Program-made: the position numbers and the translations under genes
NCBI GenBank assembly: GCA_050951925.1
Contig: JBMNJZ010000001.1
Coordinates: forward strand, 1,488,001-1,552,000
Direction of reading: 5' to 3'
DNA length: 64,000 nucleotides
Origin: UBA1046 sp012511325
GTDB taxonomy: Bacteria; Bacillota; Clostridia; Saccharofermentanales; DTU023
The notes under the pieces: model-generated
Database searches by the model: none
The model's input: only the letters and a program-made list of their open reading frames with translations
Told to the model about the DNA's origin: nothing
Shown: positions 53,636 to 61,541 of the stretch, piece by piece
How positions within the stretch are numbered: position 1 is the first letter of the stretch
How the letters are laid out: each line of letters opens with the position of its first letter

Positions 53636-55681
53636 TCATTCCTCTGTTACTGCAAGGTCGGGGAAAAGGGCAAAAAATTCCTCCCTGCTGATAATGCTAA
53701 TCCCCAGAGAATTCGCCTTGTCAATTTTACTTCCTGCCTTTTCTCCCGCAATGACATAATCGGTTTTTTTAGAAACAGATCCCGATACTCTGCCACCCGC
53801 ATTTTCAATTAAACCAGTAAACTGTTCTCTACTCAAATCCGGGAAGCTGCCAGTGATAACGAAGCTTAGATTTGACAGGGGGGTCTCAAGAGATACCGGC
53901 TCCTCATCAAACATTCTGACTCCCGCTGCAGCAAGCTCTGCCAAGAGATGCCTGTTCTGATCCTGTCTAAAGAATCTAAATAGATTGTCTGCCGTGATCT
54001 CTCCTACATCAGGAATCTGAAGCAAATCCTCGATTTCAGCTTCGCACAGCTTTGTCATTGAACCCATTGCCGCAGCAATATTCCGCGCTGTCTGGCGCCC
54101 GACTCCGGGGATGCCAAGACCTGATAATAACTGATATAGAGGATTTTGTTTGCTTTTTTCAATCTGTGCCAATAAATTGTCAACTGAACGTTGCCGGCCG
54201 ATAATACCCAGATCGATCAGCTCGGCACGGCGAGAAAATAATTTATATATATCAGCTATGCTCTTGAGATAACCATGATCCATCAATGTTTCTACAGTTG
54301 CCGAGCCTAAGCCGGCTATGTCCATGGCCGCGCGGGAAGCAAAATAGACCAGATGTCTGGATAATTGGGCGGGACAATCCAGGCCTGTACAAAATAAATC
54401 AGCGCCCTCATCAATATAGACCGTATCTGCGCCGCAGACAGGGCAATTTGACGGGAGCAAAAATCTTTTCGTCCCTTCCGGGCGCTTTTCAAAATCTACA
54501 CCGATAATTGCCGGAATGATCTCACCGCTCTTATGAACCCGAACTGTATCCCCGACTCTGATATCAAGTGCATCAATATAGCCCTGATTATGCAATGTTG
54601 CCCGACTGACCAGAGTTCCTGCCAATTGCACCGGTTCCAGGATCGCCATCGGTGTTATTCGACCGGTTCTCCCGACCTGAACAATAATATCCCGGAGCAA
54701 AGTACTCTTCTCCTCCGGAGGATATTTAAATGCTACCGCCCAGCGGGGCACTTTACTGGTAGCGCCCAATCTGCTCCGCAGATCCAGATCATCAACTTTG
54801 ATCACTGCGCCGTCTATCGCATAATCTAGCTGACCCCGCAACCGGCCAATCCCGTTTATAGCTTCCTCAATCTCTTGATCCGTCCTGCAGACAACAAAAT
54901 CAGGGCTAACTGAAAAGCCTTGTGCCTCCAGCCAACGCAAGGATTCTGCATGGCTGTCAAAAATATCCGGTTCTGACAACTGAAGATTGAAAACAAAAAA
55001 TCTAAGCTTTCTCTCTCTAACAATTTGAGAATCCAGTTGGCGCATCGTACCGGAGGCCAAATTGCGCGGATTAGCATATGTTTTTTGATTTTGATCCTCC
55101 AAAACCCGATTAATATCCTCAAAGTCCGATACCAACATATAGACTTCGCCCCGGACTTCCAGATCAATTACCGAGGGATCAATGAAAGCGGGAACTCCTG
55201 CCAGTTCCCGGGCATTTTTTGTAGCATCCTCGCCAAAAAATTCGCCATCTCCCCTTGTTACTGCTTGAACCATCACTCCATTGCGATAGCGGATACTGAG
55301 AGAAAGACCATCAATTTTTCTTTCAACGACAAATAAAGTATTCTCGTCTACTTGTCTGATTCTTTGCGTAAAATCAGCCACATCGCTCCAAGAAAACACA
55401 TCCTGGAGCGATAACATCGGCACACGATGCCTGACCTGGCCTAAAGCAGAATCAGCTTGTCCCCCTACCACCTGTGTCGGTGAATCCGGCACAATAAACT
55501 CAGGCCATTGCTGTTCCAGATTGATCAGTTCCTGCAGCAAAAGGTCATATTCGGCATCAGAGACGGCCGGCTGATCAAGGTTATAATATTGATGATTATA
55601 TTGCCGCAGCTGCGCACTAAGACGACTGATTTTCTCTTGGGCCTTTGACTCTTCGGACTGGACTATCTCAGGCTTTCCCAT
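53636..55681 (-). CDS. ligA: NAD-dependent DNA ligase
   Basis: LigA seals nicks using NAD. The 681-residue protein has the Ia and adenylation domains with the KxDG lysine (VERKIDGLSLSIRYR), an OB fold, a Cys4 zinc finger (CPVCGAD and CTGLDCPAQ), helix-hairpin-helix repeats, and a BRCT domain (LSNLSFVITGSFPDLSR). Start ATG 55681 lies within the fba end (14-nt overlap); a GTG just upstream is an alternative. Confidence 0.95.
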   Translation of the reverse strand: MGKPEIVQSEESKAQEKISRLSAQLRQYNHQYYNLDQPAVSDAEYDLLLQELINLEQQWPEFIVPDSPTQVVGGQADSALGQVRHRVPMLSLQDVFSWSDVADFTQRIRQVDENTLFVVERKIDGLSLSIRYRNGVMVQAVTRGDGEFFGEDATKNARELAGVPAFIDPSVIDLEVRGEVYMLVSDFEDINRVLEDQNQKTYANPRNLASGTMRQLDSQIVRERKLRFFVFNLQLSEPDIFDSHAESLRWLEAQGFSVSPDFVVCRTDQEIEEAINGIGRLRGQLDYAIDGAVIKVDDLDLRSRLGATSKVPRWAVAFKYPPEEKSTLLRDIIVQVGRTGRITPMAILEPVQLAGTLVSRATLHNQGYIDALDIRVGDTVRVHKSGEIIPAIIGVDFEKRPEGTKRFLLPSNCPVCGADTVYIDEGADLFCTGLDCPAQLSRHLVYFASRAAMDIAGLGSATVETLMDHGYLKSIADIYKLFSRRAELIDLGIIGRQRSVDNLLAQIEKSKQNPLYQLLSGLGIPGVGRQTARNIAAAMGSMTKLCEAEIEDLLQIPDVGEITADNLFRFFRQDQNRHLLAELAAAGVRMFDEEPVSLETPLSNLSFVITGSFPDLSREQFTGLIENAGGRVSGSVSKKTDYVIAGEKAGSKIDKANSLGISIISREEFFALFPDLAVTEE

Positions 55682-56609
55682 CACAACCTAGTACATTTAC
55701 TATTTTATGAGCAACCATGCTTTCAATTGCATTCCTGGCGGGGCCGAGATATTTGCGCGGATCAAATTCTGCCGGATTTTCAGCCATGACTTTGCGGATT
55801 GTACCAGTCATAGCCAGACGGAGATCACTATCTATATTAATCTTACAAACCGCCATCTGAGCTGCTTTGCGGAGCATACTCTCAGGTATGCCAATGGCGT
55901 CAGGCATATTCCCGCCGTGTTGATTGATCATTTCTACATATTCGGGAACTACGGAGCTGGCACCATGCAGAACGATCGGAAAACCGGGTAATAATTTCTG
56001 AATTTCTTCAAGAATATCAAATCTCAACTGCGGTTTTTGTCCGGGCTTGAACTTGTAGGCGCCGTGGCTGGTTCCAATCGCTATCGCCAGAGAATCACAT
56101 CCGGTTCTGGTCACAAAATCCTCGACCTGTTTAGGATCAGTATATGATGCCTCTTCCGCACTAACCTTTACATCATCTTCCACGCCTTCTAAACGACCCA
56201 GCTCAGCCTCGACAGTAATATAGGGATCATGGCTGTGAGCATAATCAACCACTTTTTGCACTAAAGCTACATTTTCTTCATAGGGCAAATGTGAGCCGTC
56301 AATCATAACTGATGTAAAACCGCCATCAATTACACTCTTGCACAATTCAAAGCTGTCCCCATGATCCAGATGCAAAGCAATGGGCAGATCGGATTCGATA
56401 ATAGCCGCTTCGACCAATTTGAGCAGATACGTCTGATTGGCATATTTCCTAGCGCCGGCAGACACTTGCAAAATCAAAGGTGCTCTCAACTTTGTGGCTG
56501 CGTTAACGATACCCTGGATAATCTCCATATTGTTGACATTGAAGGCTCCAATTGCATAGCCACCCTCATAGGCCTTCTTAAACATGTCTATCGTAGATAC
56601 TAATGGCAT
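55668..56609 (-). CDS. fba: Class II fructose-bisphosphate aldolase
   Basis: This zinc aldolase of glycolysis has 313 residues. It shows LHLDHGDSFELCKSVIDGGF (zinc His and catalytic Asp), MIDGSHLPYEENV, HGAYKF and VLHGASSV, and INIDSDLRLA near the end. GGGGAG lies before ATG 56609. It lies between valS and ligA, overlapping ligA. Confidence 0.95.
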   Translation of the reverse strand: MPLVSTIDMFKKAYEGGYAIGAFNVNNMEIIQGIVNAATKLRAPLILQVSAGARKYANQTYLLKLVEAAIIESDLPIALHLDHGDSFELCKSVIDGGFTSVMIDGSHLPYEENVALVQKVVDYAHSHDPYITVEAELGRLEGVEDDVKVSAEEASYTDPKQVEDFVTRTGCDSLAIAIGTSHGAYKFKPGQKPQLRFDILEEIQKLLPGFPIVLHGASSVVPEYVEMINQHGGNMPDAIGIPESMLRKAAQMAVCKINIDSDLRLAMTGTIRKVMAENPAEFDPRKYLGPARNAIESMVAHKIVNVLGCDGKA

Positions 56610-56667
56610 TTTTTCTCCCCTTTTCACAACCATTGAATTTTATTGGTTTAAAAACCAGTTATCATAA

Positions 56668-59325
56668 TCATATCATTGACATCAATTTGTCGCGTCTGTT
56701 TTTGATGTTTTCCAGCATGCCGCTGTATTTTTCGATCTTATCTTTCTCCAGCGATACAATATGTGGCGGCGCCTTAGCCACGAAATCAGTATTTGCCAGT
56801 TTCTTTTCTGCCCGTTTAATTTCACTTTGAAGTCTGTCGGCTTCAGCTGTCAGGCGTTCTATTTCGACCTCAATATCCAGCAGCTCTCGCAAGGGAATGA
56901 AAATCTCTCCGCCGGGGAATTGGATTTGCACTGCATCGGCAGGAATCGCATCGCGGTCGATATGACAGGAAATTTCCCCTGCCCGCGCCAGTCTCTTCAT
57001 GAAGAGACTGTTATCAGAAAACAAGGTCAAAATATCTTGATCACTGCTTAAGACCATCAGCTTAATTTCCTGCTGTGGGGATAGCTTATATTCTGCCCGG
57101 ATATTTCTGACCTGCCGGACAGCTTCCATCAGAATACGCATCTGTCCCTGTTCCAGCTTAAAATCATAATTGGGCTCAGCCAGTGGCCACTTTGCTCTAA
57201 TTAATTGACCCTGATCATGGATCAGATGCCGATAGATCTCTTCTGTCACAAATGGCATGAAAGGATGCAATAAAGTGATAGTCTGAATTAAGACACGATT
57301 GAGAGTATATTGCGCGCTAAGTCTCGACCGGCTGTCTTTCTCAAGCAGCCTGGGCTTGACAGCCTCAATATACCAATCACAGTAGAGATCCCACAGGAAA
57401 GAATATGTCTTAGTTAAGGCCAAGCCGGTCTCAAAGTTTTCCAGATTGCGCTCAACTTCGCGAATCGTTTCATTTAGTTCTGCCAGTATCCAGCGATCCT
57501 CCAGTACCAGGTCAGAGTCCTTGACAGAAGAGAAGTCCATTTCCTGATCAAAGTTCAAAACTACGAAGCGCAGCGCATTCCATATTTTATTCATGAAATT
57601 GCGGCCGGCTTCAATTTTTTCATTTTGGAAACGTTGGTCATTGCCCGGCGCGCTACCGATAACCAAGGCATAGCGCAATGCATCAGCCCCATAGCTATCA
57701 ATTACTTCCATCGGATCAATGCCGTTTTTCAACGATTTAGACATCTTTCTGCCCAATGCATCACGAACCAGACCATGGACAAATACATAGCGAAACGGAA
57801 TCTGGCCGGTATGCTCCAGCGCCGAAAAGATCATGCGCGAAACCCAGAAAGTAATAATATCGTAGCCGGTCACCAGAACATCTGTCGGATAAAAGTAAGA
57901 CAATTCTACGGTTTGTTCGGGCCAGCCCAGAGTCGAAAACGGCCACAGCGCTGAAGAAAACCAAGTATCAAGAGTATCTTCGTCCTGAACCAAGGAAGAC
58001 TCGCCACAATGATGGCAGCTGTCAGGAGTTGTGGTAGCCACGCTCTGTTCGCCACAGTTAGTGCAGTACCAGACAGGGATACGATGCCCCCACCACAATT
58101 GACGCGAGATACACCAGTCCCGGGAATTTTCCATCCAGTTGAAATATGTTTTCGCGAACCGTTCCGGTACGAAATCGATCTTACCTTCTTGCACTACTTC
58201 AATTGCAGGCTTGACCAGATCCGACATTTTGACAAACCACTGCAGGGAAATGCGCGGCTCAACAACAGTAGCACAGCGATAACAAGTGCCCACAGCATGA
58301 TTAATTTGTTCGGTCTTGACTAGGAAACCTCCCTCCCGTAGATCTCTCACGATCTCTCTTCTGGCCTCTTCAACATTCATACCTGCATAGCGGCCGCCAT
58401 GTTCATTCAAATAAGCATCTTCCGTCAACAAATTGATGACCGGCAGATCATGTCGGAGGCCGATTTCAAAGTCATTAGGATCGTGAGCGGGTGTAATCTT
58501 AACAACACCTGTTCCCAACTCACGATCAACATAATGATCTGCAATAACAGGAATCTCTCTATCAGTCAGGGGCAGCCTGACCATCTTGCCAATATATGAT
58601 TGAAAGCGCTCATCAGCAGGGTGAACCGCTACCGCAGTGTCCGCCAACATAGTTTCAGGTCTGGTTGTCGCCAGAACCAGATCTGCTGATCCGTCAACCA
58701 GAGGATAGCGAACATAATAGAAAGCCGCTTCGACATCAATATATTCAACTTCAGCATCTGAAATTGTAGTCAGACAACTGGGGCACCAGTTGATAATACG
58801 TTCGCCGCGATAGATCAGACCTTTGTTATACAGTCTGACGAAAACTTCATTGACAGCATGAGACAGTTTTTCATCCAATGTGAATCGTTCGCGATCCCAA
58901 TCGCAGGAGGCACCCAGTCTTGCTAACTGATCGGTAATTGCCCCGCCATAAAGCTCTTTCCATTCCCAGGCCCTAGCCATAAATCCTTCGCGCCCGAGAT
59001 CCTCTTTAGTCAGCCCTTCTTCACGCATTGCTTCCACAATTCTGGCTTCCGTGGCAATCGCAGCATGATCCGTACCGGGCAACCACAATGCTTCATAGCC
59101 TTGCAGGCGCCGCCAGCGAATCAAGATATCCTGTAAAGTATTGTCCAGAGCATGCCCCATGTGCAGCCGCCCGGTAATATTGGGCGGTGGCATGACAATA
59201 CAATATGGATCCTTATCCCGATTGGGCGCTGCAGCAAAGGCCTTGCTCTTTAACCATGAAGCATATATCTGCTGTTCCTTAGCCATTGGATCAAAAGTCT
59301 GTTCTATCGCATCTATTCTTGCCAT
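56668..59325 (-). CDS. valS: Valyl-tRNA synthetase
   Basis: The 885-residue class I synthetase has the HIGH motif (GRLHMGHALD), an editing domain (TTRPETMLADTAVAVHP), KMSKS (GRKMSKSLKNG), and a C-terminal coiled-coil arm. GGAGA precedes the ATG. No T-box leader is present; it begins 13 nt inside the end of the esterase-like gene. Confidence 0.95.
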   Translation of the reverse strand: MARIDAIEQTFDPMAKEQQIYASWLKSKAFAAAPNRDKDPYCIVMPPPNITGRLHMGHALDNTLQDILIRWRRLQGYEALWLPGTDHAAIATEARIVEAMREEGLTKEDLGREGFMARAWEWKELYGGAITDQLARLGASCDWDRERFTLDEKLSHAVNEVFVRLYNKGLIYRGERIINWCPSCLTTISDAEVEYIDVEAAFYYVRYPLVDGSADLVLATTRPETMLADTAVAVHPADERFQSYIGKMVRLPLTDREIPVIADHYVDRELGTGVVKITPAHDPNDFEIGLRHDLPVINLLTEDAYLNEHGGRYAGMNVEEARREIVRDLREGGFLVKTEQINHAVGTCYRCATVVEPRISLQWFVKMSDLVKPAIEVVQEGKIDFVPERFAKTYFNWMENSRDWCISRQLWWGHRIPVWYCTNCGEQSVATTTPDSCHHCGESSLVQDEDTLDTWFSSALWPFSTLGWPEQTVELSYFYPTDVLVTGYDIITFWVSRMIFSALEHTGQIPFRYVFVHGLVRDALGRKMSKSLKNGIDPMEVIDSYGADALRYALVIGSAPGNDQRFQNEKIEAGRNFMNKIWNALRFVVLNFDQEMDFSSVKDSDLVLEDRWILAELNETIREVERNLENFETGLALTKTYSFLWDLYCDWYIEAVKPRLLEKDSRSRLSAQYTLNRVLIQTITLLHPFMPFVTEEIYRHLIHDQGQLIRAKWPLAEPNYDFKLEQGQMRILMEAVRQVRNIRAEYKLSPQQEIKLMVLSSDQDILTLFSDNSLFMKRLARAGEISCHIDRDAIPADAVQIQFPGGEIFIPLRELLDIEVEIERLTAEADRLQSEIKRAEKKLANTDFVAKAPPHIVSLEKDKIEKYSGMLENIKNRRDKLMSMI

Positions 59326-61496
59326 ATTTGTCTCCTAGAAGTTGTAATCCCTTCAAAATCCAAACTACCCTTTCCGCCCGGATCTTGAATGGCGAAAGAA
59401 ATACGGACTATCCGTTCCAGATTCAACTGAGCGGCGCCTAGATTAAATTTCGCGACCTGCAAATGCGGTTGTTGCTGAATCAGACATTCCGGGAAAATAT
59501 AGACTACCTGATTTTCATCCTCCATCTCAAGCCCCAGTCTTTTCGCTCTGAGATCCGGATTGTGGAGCAGAATATTCAGTTCTCCCCAGCCGGATAAATT
59601 CAGCGGCGGATAAGATGAAGCATACCCTAATTGCGGCTCCATTACCAAGGGACGCTCATCGGCATTTCTATACTCAGCCTTAATTGTTTTTAAGGCTTCA
59701 TTCTCATGACTGGAAACCAGTTTCAATTCACCCCGGCCTGAACTGATAGTCCAAAGCTCTCTTTCTCCCGGCCAATCCTGCTCGGGAATTCGCGCCGGAT
59801 CAGGCAAGAGCTCAGCCCAAGCGAAATCAGTAATGCGATCGCATTTCATCCAGACCTGCGGCTCATAATGATCAGCCGGATCCATATCGAGGCGAAAAGC
59901 CGGAACCGGCATACCATCAGGTCCTGTCAGATTAGCCTCCCGGTTGAAATTAGCATAAGCATAGGTTAGGGATACCGGATCCGCAAGTTCATCGTGCCAG
60001 ACAATTACTTTGACGCCATATAAGATTCTGGCATTTGCTTTGACAAAAATTCGCTCTGCCCCGCAAATGGCAAACCCCTCCAAGCTATGCGTTCCCGGAC
60101 GTAAAATCAGGCCCTGTGAGGCTTTGCCGAACTTTTCAAAATCAATCATGAATTTATTGCCAACCTTTTCCACGGCTTTTGGTTCCGGTGAGGAAGACGG
60201 CAAATCATAACCATACGCAAGGCCCAAAGCAATACTCGCCATTCGCCGGCCAATCGCTTCTTTTGCGACCGGATGCGCCGGATAACGGTAAGTCTCATTG
60301 CGGCTATTATAGGTCAAAGGCAAATCCGAGATGGTTACCATGCCGGCCTTGACTGGAAGTTTGCGCCGTAAATCGCTGAGCGCCTCATTAAATAACACCA
60401 CAGTTCTGGCATCAGCACGGGGATAGCAATAAGCGGCGATCTGACTGTAAATTAAGCGCAATTCATTTTCAGGCGCCACAAACATCTCCTTTAGAATTGA
60501 GACCAGAACAGGGAAAGCCCTGGTATAATAATCCGGACTGTCAGCATCGCTCTCTCCCTGATACCAGAGTACACCGCGCACACCCAGTCCGATAAAAGGC
60601 GCCAATTTATGATTAAACATTGTGGCGGGCTGATATCTGGTCTGAAAATTGCCGCTTTGCGGAACCTCAAGATTATCTTTCAGAGTCAGACGGCGCACTG
60701 TCCGCTTCTCATGGACTATGGAATTCTCTTGATCTCCGGGCTTTTTCTTAGTAGGATTGGCGCTATTCCAATTATCCTGATCGCGGTACAGATGCAATTC
60801 ACGGACATGATTTTTTAAATACGGATCTTGCTCTATGATCTCCCGGGGCAGCCAGCTATGGATATACGTCCCCGCACAGCCCATATCATAAATGCCGATC
60901 GGCAAGAGCAACTGTTCCTCAAGCCTCAGAGCAAAAGAGTAAGCAATGCCTGAGATAACTGCCATCTCTTCAGGATGGCTCCCCCTGTACCAGCGGCCGG
61001 AAGCAATATAGCCGACCGGATGATAGCTGTACTGCGGCATATTATCGTCCAGACCATCCTCCGCCATGGCAAAAATCCTGATATGATTCATGGTGGCAGT
61101 AAGATCCAGACGCAGAGCCAGATCACAACTCGCCACCGGCATGGCCATATTGTCCTGCCCTGCCGCAAACCAAATCTCTCCCACGAGAATATCCTCGATT
61201 TGCAAATTCGCATCATCACAGGAGAGAATCAATGTACAAGGATCCAGTGAGGCTTCCAAAGCTGGCAGCTTAAAATTGAAACGGCCATAGCGATCCGAGC
61301 GGTCCTTATCCTCATAGATCAAGCCATACTGGGTTTCAAGATCAGTAACGATATGGCCATCGGCAGGTTGGCGAAATAAACTGATGCTAACTTCCCGCTC
61401 AGGCGCACAAACACCAGGCACCCGCAACGGCACTTTCTGCTGAATCACCATACCTGTAGCAAAATAGCCCGGCAGACGAAAATTACTATCCGACAT
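59313..61496 (-). CDS. Sialate O-acetylesterase-like protein with substituted nucleophile
   Basis: The 727-residue protein has an N-terminal beta-rich domain (about 1-100), an SGNH/SASA-like domain, and a C-terminal beta domain. The usual GQSNMEMP nucleophile block reads AAGQDNMAMP, so the catalytic Ser is Asp (residue 115, GAC). WYQGES (311-316) and a His in YPAHPVAKE (residue 408) are kept. It may be inactive or have another chemistry, perhaps a glycan-binding role. No signal peptide is visible. It overlaps valS by 13 nt. AGAGGTG precedes the ATG. Confidence 0.75.
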   Translation of the reverse strand: MSDSNFRLPGYFATGMVIQQKVPLRVPGVCAPEREVSISLFRQPADGHIVTDLETQYGLIYEDKDRSDRYGRFNFKLPALEASLDPCTLILSCDDANLQIEDILVGEIWFAAGQDNMAMPVASCDLALRLDLTATMNHIRIFAMAEDGLDDNMPQYSYHPVGYIASGRWYRGSHPEEMAVISGIAYSFALRLEEQLLLPIGIYDMGCAGTYIHSWLPREIIEQDPYLKNHVRELHLYRDQDNWNSANPTKKKPGDQENSIVHEKRTVRRLTLKDNLEVPQSGNFQTRYQPATMFNHKLAPFIGLGVRGVLWYQGESDADSPDYYTRAFPVLVSILKEMFVAPENELRLIYSQIAAYCYPRADARTVVLFNEALSDLRRKLPVKAGMVTISDLPLTYNSRNETYRYPAHPVAKEAIGRRMASIALGLAYGYDLPSSSPEPKAVEKVGNKFMIDFEKFGKASQGLILRPGTHSLEGFAICGAERIFVKANARILYGVKVIVWHDELADPVSLTYAYANFNREANLTGPDGMPVPAFRLDMDPADHYEPQVWMKCDRITDFAWAELLPDPARIPEQDWPGERELWTISSGRGELKLVSSHENEALKTIKAEYRNADERPLVMEPQLGYASSYPPLNLSGWGELNILLHNPDLRAKRLGLEMEDENQVVYIFPECLIQQQPHLQVAKFNLGAAQLNLERIVRISFAIQDPGGKGSLDFEGITTSRRQIWQE

Positions 61497-61541
61497 TCAG
61501 TCACCTCTATCTATTAGACCACTATACACGACTTTTGCCTC

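Noticed and set aside
59326..59400. T-box leader in front of valS
   Set aside because: The upstream sequence is the coding end of the esterase-like gene. No T-box sequence or specifier loop is recognisable.
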